Shown here piece by piece: positions 12,814 to 26,178 of a stretch of DNA of 64,000 bases. Position numbers and translations under genes: made by a program. Source of the DNA: Calocera cornea HHB12733 (lineage: Eukaryota; Basidiomycota; Dacrymycetes; Dacrymycetales; Dacrymycetaceae). The notes beneath the pieces were generated by a model. That model saw nothing but the letters and a program-made list of their open reading frames with translations. It searched no databases and was not told the DNA's origin. Positions within the stretch are counted from its first letter, which is position 1, and every line of letters starts with the position of its first letter. The stretch is from contig KV423927.1 in NCBI GenBank assembly GCA_001632435.1, forward strand, positions 110,115 through 174,114. Reading direction: 5' to 3'.

Positions 12814-15800
12814 CGCCTTGAGCTTGGGAGATGAGGGTACAAGTCCGCACGCGAGCGTAACAGCAGTATTTATAGCGGCTTGACCTGCAGAGTTCACCGG
12901 AGCAAGTCGTGAATAGCAGATATTCCACCATCTTGCCGCGGCCTACACAGTTGCGGGTGGGCGGTACAGCGTCCTGGGGAGTTTCACAAGAAACCTCGAA
13001 AGTGAGCATCGGTATGGTCATACGTACATCCCTCGAAGTCAATTGGGAATCAAGGCGCAGGCGAGAAGCAACCTAAGCTGTAAGGACTCGGAACCGGGGC
13101 TTTACAGCCACATAACCTTCATCGTATGTCGAGTACAGCAATCAGCAAGAGATCAGCCTATGGCCAGAGCTTGATGCCGCCCCCGTGATACGGGAGGAGG
13201 TAGACCACTTGCATAGGTGCACCGACGCCAATCGTTCGTGCTGATATCGAAAGTAAATGCGAGCGGACGCCGCGGCCGGCCATGAGCTCCGTCCTTCGGG
13301 TTAAAGCACAGGTACGCCGACCCCGCCATCAATCAGGCTGTCCTGTAGAGTTAAAGCGAGGCGCGTCCCCGCCGATGTCCGCGGATCCTTTTGTACGTAC
13401 TGTAGGGTGCTCCAAAATACTGTACAAAAGATCAGCCTACGGCTGGCACGGGCTGCGCAGCGCTCGGACGTGAGAGGATATCAATCTCTTACAGATCGTG
13501 CACGAACCCAGCCTCCAAAGTGCATACAAGAGGCACAAGAGGTCGCACAGAGTCGGTCGCTATGGCATGGTAACCGGGACTGAGCCCGCTGGGGGCCACT
13601 GGGGCTTCGCATTGATGTTTCAGCCATGTTCACTGGGCACCTGGGGCACCGTGCACAGCCCACCTATGCTCCAGAGTAAGGGCACAGACCGTTGCAGTTG
13701 AAACGGAAAATGTATATACAGTAGCATGGCGTGTTCGACCGTGACGGTTGGGGCAGCGCCACCGGACGGGTCCGGCACCGGCTGTTGCCAAACGCGCGGA
13801 GTTCCCTTGGTTTCGGAGCCGGGGCGCGGGCGTGAGGGGGTGCCGCTGTGTTACTTGGCTATTTACCTTAACATATTATGTTCTGGTTTTGTTCACAATT
13901 CGGGATAGTCTACTCCGGGCAGTCCAAGACTAGAACCTCGACCTCATTGGCATCTCCCTCGATGATTTGGACATTATTCGGGATCAGCTTCGACCCCAGC
14001 AGACATGTGCAGGAGAAGCGCGCAGGACAAACCCTCAAGTCTTATCAACAGTGTACCCCGCAGCATTGTCATGTCTCACCACCCCGGGATTGTCGGCCGT
14101 CAGGAACACCCACTGAGGTGGGATAAACAATGGCGAGAAGGGCGGAGGCCGAGATGAGACAGACCCTGATTTTCTCCTGTGTGCCGGGATGCTCACTGGA
14201 ACTCTGGCAGGGACTGATAGTCAGCACCCTGGTTGCTGAAAAGCAGGTTATCAGCCGAAAAGGTGCTGCCTTGCCAAACGGCTGATAGCCATGATCAGCA
14301 CCTAGGGTCCGATACCTCCGTGGTCCGCGTCAAGAGAGTGCCAGTCGCGCTCTGGGACCTTCATGCATCTGTCCTTTGGACCACCATCTCTCCACCGTTT
14401 CATTTGCTCGCTGCTGTCTCCGTCCCCCCTACATTGCATGTATCTCCCACCAGCTTGCCCTTGTGGCCAACATAATTGGGCCATTGTAGGACCTCCTTCT
14501 GGAGGGCCAGGCTAGGCAATGTATATGTGCATATATGCATACTTTGTCGACTTTCAGCTTCCAACTCAGAGGCAGTGACCGGAGCGGTGAGGGGATAAGG
14601 TGCAAAAAACACAATGCTGTGATGCCATTGAGTGTGATAGACTTTAGATCTTGGCTGCTTGGATGGACACCAGACTGACAGATAATGCAACAGGCATAGA
14701 TAGCTGTATCTAATCATAGTGCTGATATTAATGAACTATATTACTGAAAAACAGCCAGGTGCGCTTTACTTATCACTTTCTGCTGCTTATCAGCCGCTTC
14801 ACCTAAGAAAACAACATACTGTTAATCAGCAACTACCGGCTGCTCATAATCAGCTCCTTCGAGGGTCTCAGAGGCTGATGCCGTGCTTGGCTTTAAAAGG
14901 GTTATTAATGCAGAGAGCCAGAAGGGAGATACTGTAGCCCGTTATTTGGACCATTTTGTTTGGCAAGGAACGCGCCTAATTTGAAGCCACGCGAAGGCTA
15001 GAGCTAGCCAGTAGCCCGCGCCTCGACCGAGCTTGATTATAATAATGATCATCAGTTGAGTCTTGCAATTTGTGCGGCTACGCTTCCGAACTAAACTGAT
15101 GGCGCACGGGTAGGTAGGCAGGGGATCCGGATCGGACGCCACGACGCCCTGGCGGGAGGTGATGACGCCCGATACCATGCCGCTGTCACCCGCAGCCCGC
15201 TTCCCCCTGCGACATCGTCCAGGGCGGCCGGCCCATGCCAGGCACAGGGCGCGGCGCTCCGGCCGGGCGGCCGCTGTGGACTCGATGTGTTACTATGTAC
15301 GGGGCGGGCTAGTCTTACAAGAGTAAAGACAACACCAAGGCTGGAGTGAATGGCCGCGAGAAGAGACGTGTGGTCGTCAGGCGGGGTGGTGAGGTCATGG
15401 GCGAATATTGGCGAGCGGAAGAGGGGAATGGAAGGCCCGCGAATGAGACAATGAGCATTCCAGTGATTGCCTTTGCGGGAACAACAGCCTCTGCAGGAAA
15501 ATAACACCTCGACAGGGGGCATGGCACACGCTATCGTGTGTCCCCCCCCCCCGTCATTGTGCGATTTTCGAACAAACGCTAGAGCACAGCCTGTGTCGTA
15601 AAAGAGCAGTTAGTGGCCATGCGAGCGGGGAAGGGTGAGCGTGCGTGAGAGGATGAGAAAGTATGGACTCGATGCGCGCATTTCTGCTTCCCGAGCCCTG
15701 GCGATTCACTTTTTGCCTTCTCACGCTTTCCTTGTCCTCCCTCCGGTCCCTCCCCCTTCCCACCCTCTCCCTTTCCGTCCCCTCCATCCCCTTCGCCCTC

Positions 15801-16397
15801 CTCCCTGGCGTCGTTGCCGCCTTCATTCCCGCCGCCGACCCGCGTCTCGATATAGCAAGAGCGAGAGAGTACCGTTACTGCCGGGCCCGTAACATTCCGG
15901 CGACCCTAGAGTTCGAGCTTGCCCTGATTGCACCTTGCCCATCTCTGCTCGGCAAGTGCGCTGCATCGCATCCCATCGCATCCGCACATCGCCAGACTCG
16001 CCCCATAATCAAACCGACTACCCTGCGCGCAGCAGCAGCAGTAGCAGCAGCAGCAGCTCGGCCCGTCGCCAAAGCAAGCAAGGGCGCGGACCGCCGATCA
16101 ACACTCATCACGGCTACCGAGTGAGGGCGCGTCGTCAAAATCAACAAGTGCGTCGCCCTCGTGCCGTGCGCGCTCACTCATCCCACGGCGCTGTCGCTTC
16201 TGTTGGACTCGCTGTACACCCTCAGGGACGGTTGGCTGCGACTCCCTGGACAGGAACTGGATCTCTCATAATTGATTCGCTGCGGATATCGGACCACTCA
16301 ACGACTCGCCAGAACGCGTACATGTATTGATCGACATCCACCCTCCGACCCCTTCGCACTCCCTCGCCGTCCTACCAACGCCCTCTCCACTTACGCG
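12814..16397. other. Large intergenic region without a convincing gene
   Basis: These 3.6 kb contain only short open frames with no family resemblance. The stretch from about 13860 to 15100 is AT-richer than its surroundings and contains repeated TATCAGC-type motifs (see the inverted repeat at 14249-14303). From about 15600 to 16397 the plus strand is strongly pyrimidine-rich, as expected for the promoter and 5' leader of the gene that starts at 16398. Confidence 0.5.
14249..14303. repeat. Nested inverted repeats with TATCAGC motifs (possible MITE remnant)
   Basis: TATCAGCCG (14249-14257) faces its exact complement CGGCTGATA (14279-14287). AGGTGCTG (14261-14268) faces CAGCACCT (14296-14303). 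Related motifs (TTATCAGC, TAATCAGC) recur near 14785-14850. Such motif clusters occur near the ends of hAT-type elements, but no target-site duplication could be assigned. Confidence 0.4.
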
Positions 16398-19300
16398 ATG
16401 GCCTACGCCCCTCTTGAGGCCCCCTCCCACCCCTCCTATGCAACCGCCTCCTCAGCATCAACGCTGACCCGACTCGCTCACCTCCTCGCCAAGGACACGC
16501 GTCGCACCTCCGCAGACGCCTCCCTCTCGGCGGGCACGCACTCCCAGGGTCACTCCCGCTCCCAGTCGGACGACTCAGACTGGTACGCAGCAAGATACAA
16601 CGCGCCGCTCGCGGCCGCAACTGGACGGCGAGGCACGAGTGGCTTGGGGCAGCGGTTGACGGCGAGGGGCGGGGACAGCGGAGGGAGCAGCAGCGATGAT
16701 CGGGAGTCGACTGTGCGCGGGCGGCCGGAGGCCCGACCGCGAGGCGCGTCGGCGAGCGCGAACCACCCGTACGCGTCTGCCTCGGGCTCGAACAGTCAGG
16801 GGTACAGCACCTACCCTCGCGGTGCCCCGCAGCGGTCGACACCAGGCACCCCAGGCACGCCGCCCACGCGTGCTCCTACGCTGCGCCTCCAGCCTCCAAC
16901 CCCCAGCCAGGCACCGGTCGATCGCACCCAACACGCGCTGCACCAGCAGCAGACACCGCAGCGCCGCGGGCCCTCGTTCTACGCGCTCGACGCCGATCCG
17001 GGGATCGGCGAGTCGCCCAAGCCCAGCCCGCTCAAGCCTAGCAAGTCCGCGGCTGCCGTCGCGCGCTTTCGCGCCGCGGCGGCGAAGCACGATCATGCGC
17101 GGTATGGCACGGAGCGGGAGGAGCGAGTCGTCCCATTCTACAGCACGGACAAGGCCCCATCGCCCCGTCGCGCGGGGGCCACACTTCCAGCAAGCACGCT
17201 CAGCGTCATCACCAGCACTGCTGCGCTCGAGGCGGCCGGCCTCCCACCTACCCCGCCGATGCAGGGTGACTTCGGCACCGCAACCGTGTATCCGCCCGTG
17301 CGGGTGAGCGGCGCCCCCCCGCTCTCACCCCCGCAGGAGCCCACGCGCCTCTCTGGTCTCTCCGGGCAGCACCCATACGCTAGCGCTGGCGTCACGAGGA
17401 GCTTCGCGAAGGAGCAGGAGCTGAGCCCGCGCAGGGTGCGCTCGCACGGCAGCATGCTCAGCGCGTTCGAGAAACCTACCACCCCGCCCAAGTCGCCGAA
17501 CCGTGCCGGATTTCCTTCCCAAATACAGCAATATGCTGCACCCAGCTTCCCTTCCCACCCCTACGCGCCCGTGTATGCGGTCCCATCCTCCCAACGCGCC
17601 CCGAACACGTCCGCGACGACCGCCCTCGCCGCCACGGCCCTCCCAATCCCTCCGCTGCGCGTGCCCCAGCCCCAGCCGCCCCAGCAACTGCAGAATTCCG
17701 GTCATCCCTTCGCGGACCCCACCTTCCGCAGGCAGCGCCTGGATTCCGGGCCCGAAGATCCGGGTAACTTGTATGCGCAGTGGACAGGGCGCAACCGGAG
17801 CCAGACGAACCTCGACCTGTCCCGCCCGCCACCTGTGCCAACGCACTGGCGGCAGCAGGCGCTCCGCCCGTCCGCGAGCGCGTTCGATCTCCGCAGCCCC
17901 ACCTCGCCGCGTAGCGCAGCAGTAGGGGTTGGCTTAGGCATCGGCCACCCATCGGGACCGAACGCTGCAGGCGGGTGGCACCTTTTCCCCCGCCTGACTT
18001 CTTCAAAGTCGCACGGGAGGCTCAAGCCGTCCACTTCGACGTTCGCGACGAGCGGTGGTGCGGGCGAGACACACCAGAGCGCGCGGACGGACACGAGCTA
18101 CCAGAGCTTGCAGGTCCGCACAGCTTGTGATGCTCTGGTCTTCCCGAGGCCGAGGTTCAGGCCGCATGAGATCTCGCCACCGGACAGCCCGAACGAGAGC
18201 CCGCTGTTTACTCGTAAGTCTTCATGCCGATGTGGTGGATATGTCTGATCTTTCTTCGTAATAGCTGGAGAATGGGCCCGCACCCAGCGTCAGAGGAACA
18301 ACTTGACGGAGACCGACCCAGTACCGCCCCAGCCGCGCTCGGCCTTCCTGCAGCGTGTGCTTGCCGAGGGCGAGCAGCGCGAGCGCGAGCGGACTGAGTG
18401 GGCTGCAGCAGCTGAGCGAGGCCAGATCTTCAATCGCCGTCGTGCAAAGTCGATGCCGCGCTCACGTGACCGACCACGAACGAACCTTCCGCCGTCTCAG
18501 TCACACTACGAGCTCGGGCGACCTTCCAGCGACTCGAGAGGTGCAATCAGCGATTCGGAGGACTCGCACAGGCACTGGTGGAACAAGAAGAAGGCTAGTG
18601 GCGAGAGCTATCTCACACGGAATCCGAGTACAGGCAGCAGAGTGCTCAGGAAGACGAGCAGCGCTTCGGTTTCTGGGCAAGGGCAGCGGCCGAGAACGGA
18701 GAGCATGCCCGCGGCCGTTGATCCGCACGCACGCACGACGGCCGTCGCGGTCGCCAATGGTGCGATGGTGGCGCGGGGCGACAGTCTTATGAGACAACGG
18801 AATACTGGTGCGGCATTGAACGGCTTCTCCAATGGCCAGGGACCTTCCAATGGTCATGGACAGGCGCGTAGGATGGAAGCTCGCAACCCGCGAACAGTCA
18901 GGACGTCCGATGACCTACCCCTTGTCGATATTCGCCCGGGCGCCGCCCAACCGCCCGTCACCGAGCAGCCACAGCAGCCAGCACAGCCCCGTCCGAGACC
19001 AACTGCTGCGACCAGGAAGGAGCAGCCCGGGCAGGTATCGTCCGCGGCACCACCGGTGAGGGTGGCCGCCTCCACGTCACTCATACATCCGCACATTCCA
19101 CATCCATACGCCGCTGCTTTCGGTGCTGCCGCCGTTTCGGATCTGCGGAGCATGAGCAACGGGACGAGGCGGAACAGCAGAGATAAGAATGGCGTGCAAC
19201 CACCGCTGTCAAATGCCGCCATGGCAGGGCCACACACCGTCGAGGCTGAACGCATGCACCATTTGGGGGAGGAAGCCGTGCTGGGGGAGGTAGCGAGACG

Positions 19301-21208
19301 CCATCGGATGCCGCCTCAGCCTGCACAATACACATCTCAGCACTCATCTCCGCAAGCCCAGTCAGCTGCCACCAAACCCCGCTCACCTCGTGTGCCGGTG
19401 CCATCATATTATTCTCCTGAGCTGCCACCTATGCTTCAAGAGATGTTGGAGTCATCCGACGATGGGCGGGAGTTCCTGGCTAGTATCCACAGCGAGCAGG
19501 CCGACGAGGAAGAGGAAGAGGAAGCGGAAGCGGAAGAGGCCCCGAGCCGAGCCTCAACTCCACGGCCAGATGAAAAGCACCGCGGCTTCCACTGGGACGA
19601 GAAGATCGAGAGGGAGCTCCTTATTGCAGCCGGGCTCAATCCCAGTCCCAGTCCCGACACTGGCGAGCGGTTCTTCTCTGATCAAGCGACAGAAAGGGGT
19701 AGGGAGATCCCTGCTCCACCTTTGGACGCGAACATCCTCGGTGCGGCAGCATCCCGTACGACGCTGGAGGACGAGAGTGGCTTTGTCACAGCGAGCGAAG
19801 GCCCGTTCACCGAATCCAAGGAAGAGCTTGGAGAGGTCGACGAAATGCCTGAGATGCAAGACATTCCGGACATTCCGGATATGCCATCTCGACCTGGATC
19901 CGCCGTACAGCTACCGGGCGCATTTTACGCTCAGTCCGCTGCTTACCGGAGTGCAAACACGTTGGCATCATCGATGTTGCTACCCACTGGCGTTTCACCG
20001 AGGTTTCCATTTACCCCTACGTCGCCACCATTGGCTGTATCCCCCAACTCGCCACGGAGTCCTCAAACTCCGGGTGATTCGGATTCGCCTGCGGACGATG
20101 CACGGCGCCCATTCCCCATGTCGCGTGGCTCGTCAGGCGAAGCGGTGTCGCGGGGTTCTCCCAGATCCCCGAGGTCATCTCGGCGAACCTTCAGCTACGG
20201 CTCACGGTCTTCCAGCGTCCTTCTTGATCCTCCTGCGCCACTCGGAGGGTTGGATCAGATCGAAGCCCAGATGTACAAGGACCTCTACTGGTCACCTACC
20301 GATGACGTTGATCCCCAGAAGGTCGATGAGCAGTTGGAAGCTGAGCTAACCGAGGCACGTGTAGCGCGCGAACAGGAGAGGTTGGAGCGCGAGCGGGAGA
20401 GGGAGGAACGTGAGAGGGAGATTGAAACCACCCTTCCCCCTAGCATCAAAGTGGAGGAGGATGAGTCAGATTTTGAGACAGATGAACATATGCACACCCT
20501 ACCTACCTTCTCCACCCCTCCCCGGAATGCGGAATCGGAGTCGGAGCAGTATCTCACCCCTGCAGGGACGGCCAGCAGGTCAAGGCGGCCATCTTCTGAG
20601 CGAGCGGAGACGCCCATGTCCGACTACAACGAAAGCTTTGGACATGGTGAGCCTACATACTCTGAACCGTGTTTCTTGACTGCTGACTTTCTTTGGCAGG
20701 CGATGACGATATCCGAGTCGGGCAGGTTGGTGAAATGCATGTCCCCGAGCCCACCGTTACAAGGATCCGCCATCTTTCTGTGCCGTTGTCGCTCATGGAG
20801 AGCGAGAGCACCGAGGTTGCATCCGCTTTGGACCCCTCGAGTCCCAACCCGCAGCGCATCATCTCCCTTACGGCTCCGACAGAAGGTCGCCTCTCGATGC
20901 CGTCAAGCGCCTTTGCGTCCGACTTTGGTGCCCGACATTCTCATTTGACTGGGGTCAGTTCCAACACGTCTGGCAACGAACGTATGTCTGGATTGTTGTC
21001 CGACTTTCCCCAGCCGCCGGAGGACCATCCGACACCTTCCAGTTTCACACCGTCCAGCTACATGCAGTCTTACTACACACCTGTCGAGTCTCTGGACGAG
21101 TTCCCTCTTGAGCTGCGAATGGGGGAATCTCCCACTGTACACTTGGCGACGCTGCGCTCCAGCGAAATGGGCGACTCGCCGCAGACGCCAGAGGCGGGGC
21201 TTCGGTGA
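16398..21208 (+). CDS. Large Ser/Pro-rich, mostly disordered protein of unknown function
   Basis: Three exons (16398-18213, 18265-20646, 20700-21208) join in phase to 1,569 codons. The start MAYAPLEAPSHPSYA was chosen as the first ATG giving family-like sequence; an in-frame ATG at 16272 lies in a pyrimidine-rich leader. The protein is dominated by Ser, Pro, Arg and Gly. Recognisable islands include FLQRVLAEGEQRERERTEW, a Glu-rich stretch (about 19500-19545) and a highly charged coiled-coil-like block of RE/ER repeats (about 20370-20430). I see no enzyme motif, membrane segment or signal peptide. Many SP/TP sites suggest phosphoregulation, which is inference. I do not recognise the family; a fungal-specific scaffold or polarity factor is possible. 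Confidence 0.8.
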
Positions 21209-21746
21209 GCAGTCGTCTTTTTTACGATTTCCTTGTCGTTTTCTTCGTTCTGTACTTTCCCCAAGGGTTCTTGTTCCGTTTCTCTTGTCCAATCATTGTC
21301 TGGTATCGTGGCTTTCTAGATCAATTCACGTCTGCTTGTCCATTCATCCCTATAATTATACAGTAGTGCAAGGACCGGGTACGAACTGGCCATCCTTATT
21401 GTAGATGTATGCCGTACACGAATATATCTGTAGTTTACGCTCCTGTTGCACACAGGTTGCGGAACGTTCCGTCCTCAGGGGGATGCCCCCACGAGTAATC
21501 CACACATATGACATTCGCATCCACGAGGTATCATACAGAGATCCGGGAATCACAGGGAGAAACAAGAGGAGAAAGTAATGACACAACAGATAATCGGGCA
21601 ATAGGTGCGGAGGCGAAAGAGATCGTCGGCGGCCAATGGGGAACGACTTTTGGTGAGTGAGAATGTCTATACATCCGTGCCGCTGATGCTTTGAGAGAGG
21701 GATGGATGAAGTACAAGGATACAACTTGCATAAATATCAGGCGCTT

Positions 21747-24320
21747 TCATGCCCGGGCCCGCTCTTCGACCTCGAGCGGGTCTGCAGGCGCGGGCGTAGC
21801 GGGCGCAGTGGTGAACTCTTCCTCCGGAGCGCGGGACGTCTCTCTGCCCGCGGGTGCCTCGTGCTCGTGCTTGTGCTCGTGCTGGTGGAGCGAGCTGGGC
21901 TCGGCAGGCGGGGCCTCGCGCTCCTCAGGAGCGGGCGAATTCGCGGCGGAGCGCGAGGCCGGCGAGCCCTCCTCATGCACCTTCCAGCCCGCGGGGACGG
22001 TGCTGGTGCTCGCGCGCTGGGCGTGCGCGTGGTCCGCGTCTTTCGGCTCGGTCTCGTCCTCGATCTCGGCGACGAGCTCGCCCGCCGGGGCGGCGGCAGA
22101 GATGCGGAGCATCGACGTGTATGCTGCGGGGATGATCAATCAGCGGTGTGACGGCGCGCGTGGGGCAGGAAAGCTCACCCTGCCGGCAGATCGGGCAGAA
22201 CCAGCCCTTGACCTTGCGCTTGCGCCTCCTCTCCGTGCGGCCCGAGGCGAGCCCGGCGAGGCCCGCGACTACGCCCGTGTCGTTCCCGGCGGCGGCGCCG
22301 CTCGGTTCGCCGGGCGCGCCGTCCGTGCCGTCCTCCACGGGCTGCTGGATGGTGCCGCCCGCGCCGAACTCGAGCATGTTGAGCGCGCACTCCTTGCACG
22401 CGACGAGGTGCCGGCACGGCATGAGGACGACGCTGCGCGGGGAGGAGAGGCAGAGGATGCACTCGGGCGCGTGGGAGGCCGTGTCGATCGGCGGGGCGGC
22501 CGCGGTGGGGGGGTAAGAGTGCGCCTGGGGCGGGGGCGCGATGGCCGGCTGCGGATGCGGGTCGGACGTCCCCGAGGCCAGGCCGTAGATCTCGTGCAGG
22601 GTGAACGCGTGCCTCCCGATCTGTGCTACGGTCAGCTACCGTCACTCCCTGTTCACGTGCCAGGCGCTTACGATAGCCTCACGGTGGACGACTCTGACGA
22701 GCCACGGGCGCGTATCGACCGCATGGCCGTCAGCGTTGATCGACAGCCTGGGCGGGGCGGTCCCGCTCTCCAGGTCGCCCTCGGGCGAGCCCGCAGGCAG
22801 TGAGCTCGCTTTGGGACCTACACGATGCACGTGGAGCACGGTCGCCTGCGCATTACGCGTGGGGAGCTTCTTGCCTGCAAGCGAGTCAGCACCTGCGTCC
22901 CCAACGAAAGAGGAAAGTGGGAGTGGGAGAAGAACCAGAACGTACCATTCGCGTCGAGCGCCTCGAGCCACACGCCAATCCTGACGCCGCTGCGCTCCTC
23001 CTCCTCGCGCTCGAGCTCGCGCTGTTTCTCGCGTTCCTGCTCCTGCCTGTCGACAACCTACAGCCAACCGGCGTCAGCACGCCCAGTCTCCCAGTCTCCC
23101 ACTCCCGGTACAATGTGGGATTACGCACCTGGAAGCCGAGCTGCGCCGCCAGCGCGGGGGAGATGATCGGGTCCTGCCTGGGCGGCTGGGCGGTGTTGTC
23201 GACCACTGGGACGGCGGGGCCACGGGTGCGCGGCGCGGGCGCCATGATGTGCGTGGTGCTCTGGCGGTGGCGCGTGGGGAGGAAGGAGAACCTCCGCCTC
23301 CCGCCCGGCGTCCCGGGGGCCGGAGCGGCGGAACCGTCCACCCGGCTGGCGAGGGCGAGCTGCGACCCGACGGGCGACCCAGCCGTCGGGGAAAGCGCTT
23401 TCGTTGGCGAGGACAGGCGCACGGGCGACCCGGGCGCGAGCGCCTCGTACCGCCCCAGCTCGATGAGCGCGTTGCTCTCCGCCGTGAGGGCCTGTCCGAA
23501 CCCGCCCTTGGCGACGGTGAGGAAGACCTCTTCGCCCTCTGGCTTGAGCCCCACCCCGGCGTACTCGCCGGCCTGGTTCGTCGGCGGCAGGACGCGGATG
23601 GAGATGCTCACCAGGGGGGCGTCGGCGTCGTAGGAGAACTCGAGGATGTGCGGGGCGAGCGGGTCGGGGCCCGAGGCGTCTGACGGCGGGTGGAGGGGCG
23701 AGAGCCGGATCGAGGGCCGCTTGAGGTTCGTCAGCGCCTGGAGGGTCGTCGTGGGCGTGCTCGACTGCGGGAAGACAGATCCATCAGTACCGCATACACC
23801 GCATGCATCGCCATTGTGAGAGTGACGCACCTCTGAGCTCCTGTCGACCCACCCCTTGACAACATCCTTGTCGACCTCCTCCCTCTCCTCGCCACTGACG
23901 CCCCACTTCCTGCGCTCCTCCCCGCCGACACTGCCGACCGGCGGGCCAAAGAGCGTCTTGTCCTTCTTCTCCTCCTCCTTCCTCCTCGCCTCCGCGGCGA
24001 GCTGTGCAGCAGCGGCGTTGGCGCCAGGGAAGAGCTCGTCGACGTCCGCCTGGCCCTGCCCGTGCCGCGCACGGTGGTGCGCCTCGGCTGCGCCGGCGAT
24101 GGCGGCTGCGGCTGGGTGGGGGGGCATGGGTGTTGGGGGCCGGTGCTGGGAGCCGAGGCGGGTGAGTTGCGCTTGGATGGGGTTGTTCCGGTCGGGGATG
24201 AACGAGCCCAGGCGGGCGCGGGCGGTGCGCGAGAGGGGCGAGTTGGCGTACTGCGCGTTGTCTGCGGGGCGGGTGGGGTCAGCGGCGGCCGCGGCGGAGA
24301 TGGGGATGGGGAGGGGGGGG
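21747..24320 (-). CDS. MGRN1/RNF157-type RING ubiquitin ligase (N-terminus lost in the gap)
   Basis: Reading on the minus strand, exons run from the gap to 23831, then 23764-23129, 23057-22946, 22874-22672, 22620-22179 and 22133-21747. The first visible part is low complexity. After it comes the family's substrate-binding region (LQALTNLKRPSIRL...HILEFSYDADAPLVSISIRV), then FTLHEIYGL and a C3HC4 RING (CILC...MPCRHLVACKEC...WFCPICRQAYTSML). This order matches mahogunin/RNF157 and plant LOG2, E3 ligases that pass ubiquitin from an E2 to membrane-associated targets. About 63 residues are inserted between the sixth and seventh zinc ligands, where animal relatives have about a dozen. The tail is rich in Glu, His and Ala. 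The true start is hidden by the Ns. The frame stays open beyond the gap to 25465, but that part is low-complexity and looks non-coding. Confidence 0.85.
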
Positions 24321-25185
24321 NNNNNNNNNNNNNNNNNNNNNNNNNNNNNNNNNNNNNNNNNNNNNNNNNNNNNNNNNNNNNNNNNNNNNNNNNNNNNNNN
24401 NNNNNNNNNNNNNNNNNNNNNNNNNNNNNNNNNNNNNNNNNNNNNNNNNNNNNNNNNNNNNNNNNNNNNNNNNNNNNNNNNNNNNNNNNNNNNNNNNNNN
24501 NNNNNNNNNNNNNNNNNNNNNNNNNNNNNNNNNNNNNNNNNNNNNNNNNNNNNNNNNNNNNNNNNNNNNNNNNNNNNNNNNNNNNNNNNNNNNNNNNNNN
24601 NNNNNNNNNNNNNNNNNNNNNNNNNNNNNNNNNNNNNNNNNNNNNNNNNNNNNNNNNNNNNNNNNNNNNNNNNNNNNNNNNNNNNNNNNNNNNNNNNNNN
24701 NNNNNNNNNNNNNNNNNNNNNNNNNNNNNNNNNNNNNNNNNNNNNNNNNNNNNNNNNNNNNNNNNNNNNNNNNNNNNNNNNNNNNNNNNNNNNNNNNNNN
24801 NNNNNNNNNNNNNNNNNNNNNNNNNNNNNNNNNNNNNNNNNNNNNNNNNNNNNNNNNNNNNNNNNNNNNNNNNNNNNNNNNNNNNNNNNNNNNNNNNNNN
24901 NNNNNNNNNNNNNNNNNNNNNNNNNNNNNNNNNNNNNNNNNNNNNNNNNNNNNNNNNNNNNNNNNNNNNNNNNNNNNNNNNNNNNNNNNNNNNNNNNNNN
25001 NNNNNNNNNNNNNNNNNNNNNNNNNNNNNNNNNNNNNNNNNNNNNNNNNNNNNNNNNNNNNNNNNNNNNNNNNNNNNNNNNNNNNNNNNNNNNNNNNNNN
25101 NNNNNNNNNNNNNNNNNNNNNNNNNNNNNNNNNNNNNNNNNNNNNNNNNNNNNNNNNNNNNNNNNNNNNNNNNNNNNNNNNNNNN
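24321..25185. other. Assembly gap (Ns)
   Basis: 865 undetermined bases. The gap probably holds the start codon and N-terminal exon(s) of the RING ligase gene. Confidence 1.
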
Positions 25186-25251
25186 CGCTGCTGCGCAACT
25201 CTGGGTGATCAATACAGTTTCGGTGTAGGGACGGGTGAGGAAGCTGAAGCT

Positions 25252-25253
<2 letters not shown>

Positions 25254-25287
<34 letters not shown>

Positions 25288-25295
25288 TGGTGGGC
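25254..25295. repeat. Heptanucleotide array GGTGGGC x6, G-quadruplex-prone
   Basis: Six consecutive GGTGGGC units, of which the fifth is GGTGGGT. The run of regularly spaced G3 blocks could form a quadruplex and sits just beyond the assembly gap. Confidence 0.9.
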
Positions 25296-26178
25296 TGATG
25301 CCTCGCGGGCGGGCGGGCGGGCGATCGCGGGGTCGGGGCCGGTCGCTGTTGTGTGCCTCGTGCGGGAGTTGTGTGTTGTGTGTTGTGCGTTGTGCGTTGG
25401 CGCCGGGGCCGGTGCCGATGGGAGGCGGATGAGCGCCCGTCTGTCCCGCTCGGATGGCGTAGCAACTTCAGCAGCTTCCCCTATCAAATGAAGAAGGGAG
25501 AGAAGCCCACCACCACGGCAGCACTGAACACCGTCTGAGCGAACACCCCTCGAGTGTATCGAGCGGGCGCTATCACGATCGACCGATGGCAGTACAGTCC
25601 ACCGGCATGCTTACGGCTGACGAACGCTGCCAGCCCGCCGCCGCTCGGCGCTCGGCTCAAGTGTACTACAGTACAGTGCTTCCTTTGTCTGGATCTGTCT
25701 CCCGGCCCTTCCGCCTCCCCGCATCCCACGATCCACGAGCACCTCTAGCCCCGGTGCGGTAGTTGATGTGCCCAGCGTCCGCATCCCATCCATTAATATC
25801 CATTAATATCCACATAGAGAGACAGGGACCGTGGACTCTGGGAGGACCAGTACCCGGTGCAAGGCCTAGCTATCATAGGGTGAAAGGCGGCCGATCGCTG
25901 TCTCACCCCCCGACACAGACCGAGCCGCCTGGCCGTGCACCGCCCCGCCCCGCCCCGCCACTCAAGGGGGACAGGAAAGGGCTCGGCACTCGGCTCCGAC
26001 TCACTCTTCAGCGACCGCGGAGGGAGAGGTGAGGGAGAGCGGTGATCTATTCTGCCAGTGGCGCTGGACCCCGGGTGTGCCAGGCACCGGAGATGGAATG
26101 ACGGGCGGAGGACCCCGGGTGCAGGTGGATTGGGAGGGGAGGGAGCGGGATGCAGACGTGGGGGGTGATGTCATACGC

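Noticed and set aside
13280..15530. Numerous 60-145-codon frames in the large intergenic region
   Set aside because: None has consistent splice sites, a signal peptide or family resemblance, and they overlap on both strands at random.
19390..20349. 319-codon overlapping frame inside the Ser/Pro-rich gene
   Set aside because: Arg-rich shadow in another frame; the main frame continues in phase over both introns to a clear stop.
25210..25465. Open frame continuing the RING ligase upstream of the gap
   Set aside because: It is Pro/His/Arg low-complexity generated by the heptamer repeat and simple sequence; the frame through Ns is meaningless. The true start is probably inside the gap.
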